Source: Halobaculum litoreum
GTDB taxonomy: Archaea > Halobacteriota > Halobacteria > Halobacteriales > Haloferacaceae
Assembly (NCBI RefSeq): GCF_030127125.1
Contig: NZ_CP126157.1
Location: 124,001 to 188,000 of the forward strand
Length of the DNA: 64,000 nt
Direction of reading: 5' to 3'
The translations under genes were made by a program, and so were the position numbers. The notes beneath the pieces are model-generated. The model had not been told where the DNA came from. It saw only the letters and a list, made by a program, of their open reading frames with translations, and made no database searches. This document shows, in pieces, positions 46,290-55,848 of this stretch. Within the stretch, counting starts at the first letter, position 1. Each line of letters starts with the position of its first letter.

Positions 46290-47672
46290 CTACAGAAGGG
46301 CCCTCATTTCGCTCAGCCCGTACAGCGTCCAGTTACCATCTACGTCGTCAACGAGTCCATCGACGAATCCCCTTTTCGAGAACAACGCGAATTCCTCCTC
46401 GCGCGTGTCCGGCCCCCATCGAACACGCTCGGCTTTCTCGCGGAGCTGCGAAACGAGGGCCGGTCCAACCGGCTCGCTCGTCCATTTACATTCCGCGAAC
46501 AGAATCCGGTCGGCGTCCGGGGCGAGCCCGACGATGTCGATCTCGTCTTCCCCGTACCACCACCGTCCGACCTCGGAATACGACTCGAGGTGGCCACGAC
46601 GGATCGCTTCCCAGACGGTCTCTCGACAGACGTCCTCGAAGGTCGTTGCGACGTGGGCGGGGAGATTCGGCTCGATCGTTCCGTCGTAGACGACGTCGGG
46701 GGCTTCTTGGATGCTGGAGCGATTCGGTTCGACGAAGCGGAACCAGAACCGGAGGAACTCGTCGGCCACGTGGTATCGCGATCGCTTGGACTGTTTTGCA
46801 GACGCCGTCACGGGCACTTCGCGGTCGATCAACCGCAGTCGGCGGAGGGTCAGGAGGTACTTCGACAGCGGCCCGGAATCGATGCCGGTCGCTCCCGAGA
46901 TCTCGTTGGGCGTCGTGTGTCCGGTTGCGATCGCCTCGAGAATACTCATGTATCTCGCGGGGTTCCGTAACTCAGTGCGGAGGAGGAATTCGGGTTCGTT
47001 GTAGAGGACTGCCGTCGGGGAGAGAATCTGCGTCCGGATGTTCTTTTCGAGCGGGAGGTCGTAGTCGAAGAGGGTGAGATACATCGGGGTGCCGCCCGTG
47101 ACCGCAAACGACCGGATCGCGTTCTCGATATCGTAGTCGATGACAGCCTGGGACTGCCGAAACGAAAACGGCTGCACGTCGATCTGGCCCGTACGACGAC
47201 CATACAGCGGGCTCTCGTGACCGAGCACCTCCGACTCCATCGTGCTCACGCTCGAGCCACACAGTACAAGCATCGACTCGGTCTCCCGGAGCTGCTCATC
47301 GACGAACGACTGGAGATACGACGGGAGGGAGTCGTTTTCCTCCACGAGGTAGGGGAACTCGTCGATGGCGACGACGATCCGTTCGGCCGCAAGTTTCTCG
47401 CCGAGGTACTCGAGGGCCTGGTCCCAGCCGTCGATACGGGGAACGCGGTCGTCGAAGTGGTCAGCGACTTTCTCGACGAACTTCTCGCGCTGCCGGTCCT
47501 CGGCTTCCTGGGCCGCTAGGAAGTAGATGTGTGGTCGATCAGTACAGAATTCTTTGAGGAGTTCGGTTTTCCCGACGCGACGCCGACCATAGACCACGTA
47601 GAAGTCGTGGTCCGGAGACGCGAACGCCGTGTCGAGGGCGTCGAGTTCTTCCGCGCGATCGTAAAAGGTCAT
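46290..47672 (-). CDS. Archaeal ATPase with C-terminal DUF234 nuclease-like domain
   Basis: This 460-residue protein has Walker A (VVYGRRRVGKTELL), Walker B (IVVAIDEFPYLVE), a winged helix (ATGIDSGPLSKYLLTLRRL) and a C-terminal DUF234 region with GEDEIDIVGLAPDADRILFA ending ECKW, a PD-(D/E)XK-type pattern. Proteins of this ATPase/DUF234 group are common in archaea, and their role is unclear, with defence or toxin-like functions proposed. Two CGATAATGA repeats lie directly upstream, suggesting tight regulation. Confidence 0.8.
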   Translation of the reverse strand: MTFYDRAEELDALDTAFASPDHDFYVVYGRRRVGKTELLKEFCTDRPHIYFLAAQEAEDRQREKFVEKVADHFDDRVPRIDGWDQALEYLGEKLAAERIVVAIDEFPYLVEENDSLPSYLQSFVDEQLRETESMLVLCGSSVSTMESEVLGHESPLYGRRTGQIDVQPFSFRQSQAVIDYDIENAIRSFAVTGGTPMYLTLFDYDLPLEKNIRTQILSPTAVLYNEPEFLLRTELRNPARYMSILEAIATGHTTPNEISGATGIDSGPLSKYLLTLRRLRLIDREVPVTASAKQSKRSRYHVADEFLRFWFRFVEPNRSSIQEAPDVVYDGTIEPNLPAHVATTFEDVCRETVWEAIRRGHLESYSEVGRWWYGEDEIDIVGLAPDADRILFAECKWTSEPVGPALVSQLREKAERVRWGPDTREEEFALFSKRGFVDGLVDDVDGNWTLYGLSEMRALL

Positions 47673-47677
47673 ACTCT

Positions 47678-47709
47678 CGATAATGATTACTGCGATAATG
47701 ACTTATATC
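47678..47709 (-). promoter_or_regulatory. Direct-repeat operator candidate and TATA box upstream of the ATPase gene
   Basis: CGATAATGA occurs at 47678-47686 and again at 47693-47701 (plus-strand view), spaced 15 bases, adjacent to TTATAT (47704-47709), which as ATATAA on the minus strand is the likely TATA box about 33 bases before the ATG at 47672. Confidence 0.45.
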
Positions 47710-48166
47710 TTCCTCCGGGCTCTCCGCCACCCCGAATTCATAAGTTGCTGATGGCATTGTACTCCCCTTACGTTCGCTCAGATCCTTGCCAGACGCCACT
47801 CGTCCAACAGCGAGCGCCAGGCTGATTCTGGGTCGATCGGTTCCAGCGACACAGTCGGTTTATCGCGGCCCCTCAATACGCCCTCATCGAGACCCCCTAG
47901 ATCGTCCGCCTCACAGTCTCCAAGGGGAATCATTCGACACTCGAACAGAAGCCTGCAGCGTTCACCGGAACTCCTAGATGTCGGAGCTATCAGAAAGCCG
48001 AAATCGGCTGCGAAGGACAGTTCGAAGCGATCTGCGGCGTTCGAAGCACACTTTCGCAACGTTCGCCACACCGACGTCGCCCACGGATACGCGAGGACCA
48101 CCGACGATCCGCCGTCGATCCGAACAGCCGGCGACCGACCGGCCCATTACGCCGCCCGGAGCGGCG
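47710..48166. other. Intergenic; a doubtful minus-strand frame only
   Basis: A minus-strand frame at 47778-48101 (107 codons, ending SLEPIDPESAWRSLLDEWRL) could be a small or decayed protein, but no promoter, family or partner supports it. Confidence 0.35.
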
Positions 48167-49276
48167 TCAGCCGTCGACTGCGCCGAGCACCACGTCGCGA
48201 GCCGCCGCCTCCGACAGCGGCTCCTCGCGGTCGACCGCGGCGGCACGGATCGCCTCAAGTCCCCGGTCGACCCGCTCGTCCGTCGGGTCGACGCCGGCGT
48301 CGTCGAGCATCGCACGAACCGCCCCCCGACCCGTTCCGGCGCCGAACAACAACTCGCGACTGGCGCCGTAGCGCGTCGGGTCGAACCCCTCGTACGCCGC
48401 GGGGTCGCGCAGCATCGCCGCGGTGTGGAGTCCACTCTCGTGGCGGTGAACCGCCGTCCCGATCACGGGCGTCGTCGGGTCGATCGACACCCCGAGCGCC
48501 TCGTGCACGCGGCGGCATACGGGCGTCAGCTGCTCGTGGTCGATGTCGAACGCCTCGCCGTGTTCCGCGAGGAGGACGGCGACGGCCTCGAGCGGCGCGT
48601 TGCCGGCTCGTTCTCCGATCCCCCCGACGGTGGCGTCGACGCTGTCGGCGCCGGCCTCGACGCCCGCCTTCGCGTTCGCCGCGCCGACGCCCATGTCGTC
48701 GTGCGGATGGATGGCGACCCCGGCGGCGCCGGCGACCGTCTCGACCACGCCGGCGACCGTCCCGCGGACGCTCGCCGGGTCCCCGGCGCCCGTCGTGTCG
48801 GCGAGCGTGATGTGGTCGACGCCCGCGTCGACGGCCGCAGCCGCGTAACTGTCGAGGGCGGCCCCCTCCGCACGGATCGCGTCCATCAGGGTGACCCCCA
48901 CGTCGACCCCGCCGTCGACCGCCCGTTCGATCGCGTCGACCATCATCGCCTCCGCCTCCGACTGGGACTTGCCGAGCGCGTGCTCCAGTTGGACGGCCGA
49001 ACTCGTGATGATCACCTCGACCTCGTCGGGGTCGACCGCGAGGGCGGCTTCGACGTCCGCGGGCACCGAGCGTGCGAGCGCGGCCGTCCGCAGTCCGCGG
49101 TCCTCGGCCGCCCGGTACCACGACTCGCGGGGCGTCGCCCGCGGGAACGATAGTTCGATCCGCTCGACGCCCAGCGTCGCCAGCGCGTCGATGACCGCTC
49201 GGCCCTCTTCGTCGCTGATGTCCAACCCTGGAACCTGCGACCCCTCGCGCAGGGTGAGGTCCTTGAGCCCGGTCAT
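48167..49276 (-). CDS. LeuA/homocitrate/citramalate-family synthase
   Basis: This 369-residue protein has the HMGL-like TIM barrel with DLTLREGSQVPGLDISDEEG (metal Asp and Arg), IHPHDDMGVGAANAKAG (metal His pair) and NAPLEAVAVLL. It condenses acetyl-CoA with a 2-oxoacid. It lacks the C-terminal LeuA regulatory domain, so citramalate or homocitrate-type activity is as likely as 2-isopropylmalate synthesis. No leucine or lysine genes are beside it. Confidence 0.85.
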   Translation of the reverse strand: MTGLKDLTLREGSQVPGLDISDEEGRAVIDALATLGVERIELSFPRATPRESWYRAAEDRGLRTAALARSVPADVEAALAVDPDEVEVIITSSAVQLEHALGKSQSEAEAMMVDAIERAVDGGVDVGVTLMDAIRAEGAALDSYAAAAVDAGVDHITLADTTGAGDPASVRGTVAGVVETVAGAAGVAIHPHDDMGVGAANAKAGVEAGADSVDATVGGIGERAGNAPLEAVAVLLAEHGEAFDIDHEQLTPVCRRVHEALGVSIDPTTPVIGTAVHRHESGLHTAAMLRDPAAYEGFDPTRYGASRELLFGAGTGRGAVRAMLDDAGVDPTDERVDRGLEAIRAAAVDREEPLSEAAARDVVLGAVDG

Positions 49277-49552
49277 CGCTGCCTCCGAGCGCCCGCAGCC
49301 GACCGAGGATCGGTTCCCGGGGTCGGGCGCGGCGGCTCGCCGTCCGTCCGTCTGCCGCTGGCGTCAGTCGGCGTCACTACCGTCGTCGTACCGCGTTGTG
49401 GAACAAAACTCTATGCTCGACCGCGGTAGCCGGTGTCGCCGATGCGGTACGCAGACCGCCGACGGGAGCTACCGACGCCGGCGCCGATGTGCGTGACCAC
49501 TTCCGCTCCGCTTGGCGGACCCTTACCCCGCTGCCTCGACAAGCGGTGAGCC

Positions 49553-52500
49553 ATGCCGGCGGCGACCACCGACCCCCCGACCGACCGTGACGAACTGAAC
49601 GACGAGCAGGCCCGCCTCGTCGACGCCGCGCTGTCGGCGGACGCGGGGTTGTTCGTCCAGGCGTCCGTTCCGGGGTCGGGGAAGACGTACGCGGCCAGTC
49701 GCCTGTGTGCCGGACACGCGATCGAGCGTGCCGCCGCGGGCGACCCGCGACCGCTGGCCGGGCTGGTCGTCGCCGCGTTCAATCGCGAGGCCGCCAACGA
49801 TCTCGTCCCCGAGATCGTCGAGTGGATCCGGTGGGTCGTGGCGACCGACGCGACGACGGCGGCAGCCTCACTCGACGAGGCGGACGCCGAGGCGCTCGTC
49901 ACTGCGGTGCGACGCTCGGGGACGATCGGGACGATCGACGCGCTCCTCCAGCGGGTGTTCGACGACGTCGCCGTCGAACTCGGGTTCGACCCGGCGGTGA
50001 CGGTCGCCGACGACCACGTCGCGAGTCGGCTCCACGCGAGCGCGTTCGAAACCGTCGGCGACGACCCGGAGGTGGCCGACGCGGTCGCCCGACTCGACGC
50101 GGCCTATCCCGGCGACGACGGCGGCCCCAGCGAGCTCGCGACGGTCCTCGAGAACCTCCACAAGGCGGCACGCGATCGCCGGTGGGGCGCCGACGAGGTC
50201 GGGAAGCGACTCCGGGCGGGCCGGCGCGCGTGTTACCCGGACGGCCCCGCCGAGTCGCTCGCGGACGTCGAGCGAGACCTGCGGCGGTTCGACGACGCCA
50301 CGGCGGGCCTCTCGGCTGAAGACCTCCACTGCGAGGAGGAGTCGCTGTGTGCGGCCGACCGACGGCTCTACCGCGAGTGGGGTGCCCGGATCGGCGACCT
50401 CGTCCGCGTGTACCGTTCGTACGCCGCCGCCTACGACCGCCACAGCCGCGAAACCGACACGGTGACCCACGACGACCGTGCCTACTGGGTGGCGCGCTAC
50501 TTCGACGACCCCGAGTGTGCCCACCGGCACGGCGACGCCGATCACGCGCTCGTCGCGGCCCGCCGCGAGCGCCTTCGACGGCGGTGGCGCTCGCGGGTCG
50601 ACCTCCTCGTCGTCGACGAGGCACAGGACGTCTCCGCGGGCCAACACGCCGCCCTCGCGCCGCTCGTCGGCGCGGACACGCGCGTCGTCCTCTACGGGGA
50701 TCCGTTCCAGAGCATCTACACGTGGCGCAACGCCAGCCCGACGCTGTTCGGCGAGGCCGTCGCCGACGGGTCGTACCTCGGTCGCGAGTGGGACACCCAC
50801 GAGGTCGTCACCGCGACGACCACCTACCGCCAGCGGCCCGCGCTCACACGGACGGTCAACGCTACCTTCGGCCCGGCGTTGACCGACGAACGCCGCGGCG
50901 TCGCGCCCACGGTCGAGAGCGACTACGAGCACCTCGACCCCGACCGGTCGACGGCCGACCCGCCCGCGCTCCACGTGCCGACGTTCGACCCGCGGGGCAC
51001 CGCACCGAAGGCCGCCGAGTGGCACGCCAACGAGGGCGACTCCGGCTGCGCGGACGCGCTCGCGGACTACGTCCGCGGCGCGGTCGCCGGCGGGCAGTTC
51101 GGCGACCCCGACGACGCGACGCCGGTGCAAGTGCTGTTCCGGAGCCGGACGTACATGGACCTCGCTCGGGCGACGTTCGAGGGGCAGGGGTTGTCCGTCG
51201 GCGCCGAGCGCGACGTGTTCGCCGCCCCGTACGTCCGCGCGGCCGTCGCGCTCCTCCGGTGGCTCGTGGATCCGACCGACCCGAGTCGAACCGAACACCT
51301 GCTGACCGCCTCGGCGTTCGCCCCCGAGCGGGACTCCGCGACAGCGCGCGGAACGCTCGCGGACACGGTCTCCGAATACGACTGGGACCTCGTCGCGGCG
51401 GCGACGGCGCCGGATGAGCCGAACGACCTGCTCGCGGCGGTGGCCGACCTCGCCGACGACCGTGCCGAGCGGCGCCGGTGTTCCGCGGGCGAACTCGCCC
51501 GCCGGGTCTGTCGACTGTTGGACCCGCACCACGACCCGCTCGACGTCCAGCCCGACGCCACCCCGTCGCTGCGGTGTCGCCTCCGCGACGAACTCGTCGA
51601 CGTGGCCGCGTCGCTCGACGCTCCGAACGTGCCGCTCCGCTCGGTCGTCGCCGGCCTCCGGTCGATGGCCGACGACCCGGGCGACGCGCGACGCCTCGAC
51701 GTCGAGTCGGACGCACACGACGTCGTCTTTCGAACCGTCCACGACGCGAAGGGCGACGAAGCGCCCGTCGTCGCGCTCGCGGACCACGGGCGCGACACCC
51801 GCGCCGTGGGCCTCCACAAGCAGACGGTGATCGCACACGGCGACACGCTCGCGGTGCGGCCGCCCGCGCTCGGCGACCCCGGGAGCGCGGCGACCCACTC
51901 GTTGGGTGCCTACGACGGGGGCCTGATCGGGTCGAGCGAGTCGCCGCGGAACACCCGGACGAACGGGCTTCGGTGGGCGACCGGTCGCCTGCGGGCGGAC
52001 GACGCGACCGGCACGACGTTCGCCGGGCCGCCCGAGTTCGCCGCGGTCGCGGCGGCGAAGCGCGCCGAGGAGTGGCGCCTCGGGTACGTCGCCGCGACGC
52101 GGGCACGCGACCACCTCGTCGTGCCCGTCGACGGCACCGCGGATCGCGACCCGACGCGGTCGTGGGCGCACGCACTCGCCGCCGCGCTGGACGTGGACGC
52201 GCTGGCCGAACGGGAGACGACGAGCGTCGATGTCGACGGCGGCCCCGTCGCCGTGGCCGTGGACGACCTGCCCGGTCTCGGACCGGTCGCCGACCACCCG
52301 CCCTGGGAGTCGTCGACCGCCGCCCCACACGGCACACAGCCGAGGAGCCTCCGGGCGGCCGACGAGCGCGTGTGGCTCCCCCGGTTCCTCAACCCGAGCA
52401 CGTTCCGACCGCTCGCGGATGACCACGACCGGCACGTCCTCGACCACCTCCGACACGGTCAGGTGGACACCGGGACGCGGCGCATCGACCCGGATCTCCC

Positions 52501-53119
52501 GCTCCCCTTCGAGACCGTGGCACCCGGACGCGTGGGCCGGATCGCCCACGACGCCGTCGCGAGCGTCGTCCGCAAGGGGCTGTGGGCGGGCGCACTGCGG
52601 GACGGCTCCCCGGCGGTCGACGACAGCGTGGCGTGGGCCTGTCGTCGCTACGAACGGGAGTTCGAGCCGATCCCGGCGGCGGAGCGCGAACGGATCGTCT
52701 CGTACGTCACCTCGACGGTCATGCCACAGTTCGCCGACGCGGGGGTGTTCCGCCGGGTCGCCCGCGCCGACGCGGTCCACGTCGAGGAGCCGGTGGAGAC
52801 CGTCGTCCGCGTCGACGGCGTCGACCTCGAGGTCCGCGGACAGGCCGACTTCGTGTTGCGGACCGGCGACGAGTGGTCGATCGAGGAGCTGAAGATCGCG
52901 TTCAATCGCGGGGGTGAGCGGACCGACGAGCGCTACCACACCCAGTTGGCAACGTATCGGTGGGTGCTCGCACGACAGGAGGGCATCGACCCGACGGCCG
53001 TCGGCGCGCGGGTGACCCACCTCGGGGAACGCCGCGGCGAGGTGACGTCGGTGGACGACCGGTTGGACGACGAGCACGTGCGGGAGTTGCTCGCGACGCT
53101 GGGGCCCGACACGGAGTAG
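49553..53119 (+). CDS. RecB-like UvrD-family helicase with C-terminal PD-(D/E)XK nuclease
   Basis: This 1188-residue protein has Walker A GSGKT (41-45), Walker B VDEAQD (about 354), VLYGDPFQSIYTWRN (about 380-390), FRTVHDAKGDE (about 730) and YVAATRARDHL (about 845). The last 100 residues carry a RecB-type nuclease: GQADF (about 1097), EELK (about 1110) and HTQLATYRW (about 1130). There is no cysteine cluster. A helicase-nuclease fusion needs a RecC-like partner, and the split protein at 32790-34738 fits. Its start context (GTGAGCC-ATG-CCGGCGGC) resembles that of 32790. The partnership is inferred. Confidence 0.88.
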   Translation: MPAATTDPPTDRDELNDEQARLVDAALSADAGLFVQASVPGSGKTYAASRLCAGHAIERAAAGDPRPLAGLVVAAFNREAANDLVPEIVEWIRWVVATDATTAAASLDEADAEALVTAVRRSGTIGTIDALLQRVFDDVAVELGFDPAVTVADDHVASRLHASAFETVGDDPEVADAVARLDAAYPGDDGGPSELATVLENLHKAARDRRWGADEVGKRLRAGRRACYPDGPAESLADVERDLRRFDDATAGLSAEDLHCEEESLCAADRRLYREWGARIGDLVRVYRSYAAAYDRHSRETDTVTHDDRAYWVARYFDDPECAHRHGDADHALVAARRERLRRRWRSRVDLLVVDEAQDVSAGQHAALAPLVGADTRVVLYGDPFQSIYTWRNASPTLFGEAVADGSYLGREWDTHEVVTATTTYRQRPALTRTVNATFGPALTDERRGVAPTVESDYEHLDPDRSTADPPALHVPTFDPRGTAPKAAEWHANEGDSGCADALADYVRGAVAGGQFGDPDDATPVQVLFRSRTYMDLARATFEGQGLSVGAERDVFAAPYVRAAVALLRWLVDPTDPSRTEHLLTASAFAPERDSATARGTLADTVSEYDWDLVAAATAPDEPNDLLAAVADLADDRAERRRCSAGELARRVCRLLDPHHDPLDVQPDATPSLRCRLRDELVDVAASLDAPNVPLRSVVAGLRSMADDPGDARRLDVESDAHDVVFRTVHDAKGDEAPVVALADHGRDTRAVGLHKQTVIAHGDTLAVRPPALGDPGSAATHSLGAYDGGLIGSSESPRNTRTNGLRWATGRLRADDATGTTFAGPPEFAAVAAAKRAEEWRLGYVAATRARDHLVVPVDGTADRDPTRSWAHALAAALDVDALAERETTSVDVDGGPVAVAVDDLPGLGPVADHPPWESSTAAPHGTQPRSLRAADERVWLPRFLNPSTFRPLADDHDRHVLDHLRHGQVDTGTRRIDPDLPLPFETVAPGRVGRIAHDAVASVVRKGLWAGALRDGSPAVDDSVAWACRRYEREFEPIPAAERERIVSYVTSTVMPQFADAGVFRRVARADAVHVEEPVETVVRVDGVDLEVRGQADFVLRTGDEWSIEELKIAFNRGGERTDERYHTQLATYRWVLARQEGIDPTAVGARVTHLGERRGEVTSVDDRLDDEHVRELLATLGPDTE

Positions 53120-53194
53120 GAGGACCGCACCCGCTGCCGCCTCACTGTTTGCCGAGGCGACCCGGCGTCCCCGCGAGAGACTCGGGGGTCCCGA

Positions 53195-54448
53195 TCAGAC
53201 CGTCGGCAGCCGAGCGACGCCGCCGTCGTCGCGAAAGGAGACGAACAGCCGCTCGCCGTCGGTCCACGTCCCCAGTCGACTGTAGTCGTGCTCGAAGGAC
53301 CACCGCGGTCGCCCGTCGGCCGCGTCGAGCGCCCGGATCCGGTGGTCGCTCCCGACGACGACGAGTCCCCCGACGCGGAGGTGCGTCTCGACGGTCCCCC
53401 CGATATGGACGTCCGTCGTCCGTGTCCAGCGCCGCGTCCCGTCGTGGTCGAAGCGGTCCACGCGGACGACGATCCCCCCGTCGGGCACGTCGACGGAACT
53501 CGCCACGACCACGCCGTCCGGGCCGGGGAGCACTCGCTCGATCTCGTATCCCGGCGAGCGACGCCACCGAACCTCGCCGGTCGCGCCGTCGAGCGCGACG
53601 ACGGCGTCGTCGTCCCCCCGCTCGACGCGGGCGTACAGGTCGCCGTCGAAGCGGAGTCCGACGCCGAACGAGTCGCGGACCGGATCCGCGAGCGTCGTCT
53701 CCCATCGGAGCGTGCCGTCGGCGATCGAGCGGACACGCACCACCTCGTCGGCGGCGATCGCCACTCGGTCGCCGTCGGTCGCGACGTAGGCGTACTGGGG
53801 CTCCGCCTCCCACCGGATCGAGCCGTCGGCGGTGTCGAGGGCCGCGATGCTCGGCTTCGCTCCCGGCGCCTGGATCGGGACGACGAGCACCGACGGCGTC
53901 AGACCGGGGAACCGGAACGTCCGCACGGCCCGGCGGAAGCGCGTCGTCCCGGAGCCGGGATCGATCCCGCGTGCCGTGTCCGAGCTCGGGTCGAACGCGA
54001 GCAGGAGCGACCCGGCACGCCGGAGGTGGCCGCGGCTGTGGCGCCCCTCGATGCGCCAAGCCTCGTCGCCGCCGGCGTCGACGGCGTACAGGTCCCCGTC
54101 CGTGCTGTGGACGAACACCCGCGAGCCGTCCGCGGCGACGGCCGGTCGCGCCTCGATCGGACCGCCGGTCGCGAAGCGGTAGCGCGCGTCCCCGCTCTCG
54201 GCGTCGAACGCGTGGAGCGATCGGTCCCCCGCCCCGACGAACACCGCGTCGTCGGTGCCGACGGGGGCGCTGGCGCCGTGGCCGCCGGCGAGCGACCGGC
54301 GCCACAGCGGCGTGGCGGCGACACCGGCGTCGAGGTCGACGCTGCTACACCCAGCGACCGCGAGCGACCCGGCCGTGCCGACCGCCGCGAGCAGCCGCCG
54401 CCGCGACAAGTGGCGTCCGCCGCCGCCGTCGTCGGTCCCCTCACGCAT
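53195..54448 (-). CDS. Tat lipoprotein with PQQ-like beta-propeller
   Basis: This 417-residue protein has a twin-arginine lipobox signal (LSRRRLLAAVGTAGSLAVAGC). Repeated blades (AVFVGAGDRSLHAFDAESGD, VFVHSTDGDLYAVDAGG) make a BamB-like propeller. It overlaps the end of the upstream propeller gene by eight bases, so the two are co-translated. Its function is unknown, perhaps as a surface scaffold. Confidence 0.78.
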   Translation of the reverse strand: MREGTDDGGGGRHLSRRRLLAAVGTAGSLAVAGCSSVDLDAGVAATPLWRRSLAGGHGASAPVGTDDAVFVGAGDRSLHAFDAESGDARYRFATGGPIEARPAVAADGSRVFVHSTDGDLYAVDAGGDEAWRIEGRHSRGHLRRAGSLLLAFDPSSDTARGIDPGSGTTRFRRAVRTFRFPGLTPSVLVVPIQAPGAKPSIAALDTADGSIRWEAEPQYAYVATDGDRVAIAADEVVRVRSIADGTLRWETTLADPVRDSFGVGLRFDGDLYARVERGDDDAVVALDGATGEVRWRRSPGYEIERVLPGPDGVVVASSVDVPDGGIVVRVDRFDHDGTRRWTRTTDVHIGGTVETHLRVGGLVVVGSDHRIRALDAADGRPRWSFEHDYSRLGTWTDGERLFVSFRDDGGVARLPTV

Positions 54449-55610
54449 CGGCGTACACCTCCGGCGCGAGTTTGCTCAGTCCGTACTCCTGCCCGAGGTA
54501 CACGTCGCCGCCGGCGACGGCCAGCCAGGTGACCCGGCCGCCGTCGACGCCGGCGTCGAGGTCGACCGACCGAACCGGCGACCCGTCGCGGCTGTGCACC
54601 GTCAACACCGTCGGCGTGTGCGGGAGCGCGCCGGCCCGTCCGCGGATCCGGTGGCTGCCGCCGGCGAGCGTCACGAGTTTGTCGTCGACCCGGAAGGGGC
54701 CGTGCGTGACGGCGTTTGGTACCTCGTCGGCCCACACCTGCTCGCCGGTGTCACGGTCCAACGCCCGGAGGTGGTAGTCGGCGCCGCCCACGTAGACGCG
54801 CTCCAGCGTCGTCAGCGGCGGTGCGAACACGGTGTTGCGAAGCGGTGCCGTCCAGCGAACCGCGCCGTCGGTGGCGTCGACAGCGAGCAGTCGTTCGCCC
54901 GGCGTCCCCACGTACGCGGTGTCGTCGGCGACGCCGACGGCCGAGGGGGCGCCGTCGGTGTCGGTACGCCACTCGACGTCCCCGTCGAGGGAGACGCCCA
55001 CCAGTCGTCCGTCCACCGTCGGCGTGACGATGCGGTCGGCGGCGACGCCGGGGGTACCGGCGATCGAGGCGTCGAACTCGTGGGTGAACACCGGCGCGGC
55101 GTCCGAGCGTGCGACCGCTTCCAGCCGGTCGGGGACGTCGTCTTCGGTCCCCGAGATCGGGAGCACGACACGCTCGCCGTGGACGACGGGCGCGAAGTCG
55201 GTGACGCCCGGGTCCGCCTCGTTGATCGGGCCGATCCCGCTGTTCCAGACGGTCTCGCCCGTGGTGACGTCGACGGCAGTGGCGAAGCCGGCTTTCGAGT
55301 ACGCGTACGCGCGCGTCCCGGCGACCGTGACCGGCGACTTGCGCCCCTTCCGCGCGGTCACCTCCCACACCGACTCGCCCGTTTCGGCGTCCAGTTTCGC
55401 GACCAAGGGGTGGTCGAAGAACTCGCTGTTCGATCCCACGATGAGGCTGCCGTCTCGGGCCGCGGCAACCGAGGACGGCCGCCGGAGTTCCGCGTGCCAC
55501 GTCCGTTCGACCGGGAAGTCGTCGGCGCCGCCGAAGCCGGCGCAGCCGCTCACGCCGACGGCGAGCGCCGGTAGCGCTCGCAACGCGGCACGGCGCGTGA
55601 TGGAGGGCAT
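54441..55610 (-). CDS. Tat lipoprotein with PQQ-like beta-propeller, partner of the downstream one
   Basis: This 389-residue protein begins MPSITRRAALRALPALAVGVSGC, a Tat lipobox signal, with ATG at 55610 preferred over a frame starting at 55637. Propeller blades (LLAVDATDGAVRWTAPL, VYVGGADYHLRALDRDTGE) follow. It overlaps the next gene by eight bases. A heteromeric pair of propellers is possible. Confidence 0.78.
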   Translation of the reverse strand: MPSITRRAALRALPALAVGVSGCAGFGGADDFPVERTWHAELRRPSSVAAARDGSLIVGSNSEFFDHPLVAKLDAETGESVWEVTARKGRKSPVTVAGTRAYAYSKAGFATAVDVTTGETVWNSGIGPINEADPGVTDFAPVVHGERVVLPISGTEDDVPDRLEAVARSDAAPVFTHEFDASIAGTPGVAADRIVTPTVDGRLVGVSLDGDVEWRTDTDGAPSAVGVADDTAYVGTPGERLLAVDATDGAVRWTAPLRNTVFAPPLTTLERVYVGGADYHLRALDRDTGEQVWADEVPNAVTHGPFRVDDKLVTLAGGSHRIRGRAGALPHTPTVLTVHSRDGSPVRSVDLDAGVDGGRVTWLAVAGGDVYLGQEYGLSKLAPEVYADA

Positions 55611-55848
55611 TCGGCGGCGGTTGACGAGGGGCTCCAATCAGTCTTTTCATCGACCGGGACGGTCGATCCGCAGATCCGCGGCGTGGCCCCGACGGCGAGC
55701 AGGGGCCGCTCGAAGCGGCCCGGACCGGGTCGTCCCCGCGACGGTACCGCACCGCGCCCCGACGACACACGATCCGCCCGGGCGCCGACGCTCCCCGCGC
55801 ACCGAACAGGCTTAGTCGCTGTACCAGAAGACGACGGACACGTATCAG

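Noticed and set aside
47778-48101. Possible 107-codon minus-strand gene.
   Set aside because: No promoter, family or partner; composition is compatible with chance.
49868-53077. Long minus-strand frame (1069 codons) opposite the RecB-like gene.
   Set aside because: It is an antisense shadow of a high-G+C gene. The plus-strand protein has all helicase and nuclease motifs, and the opposite frame is low-complexity Arg/Val/Gly-rich without motifs.
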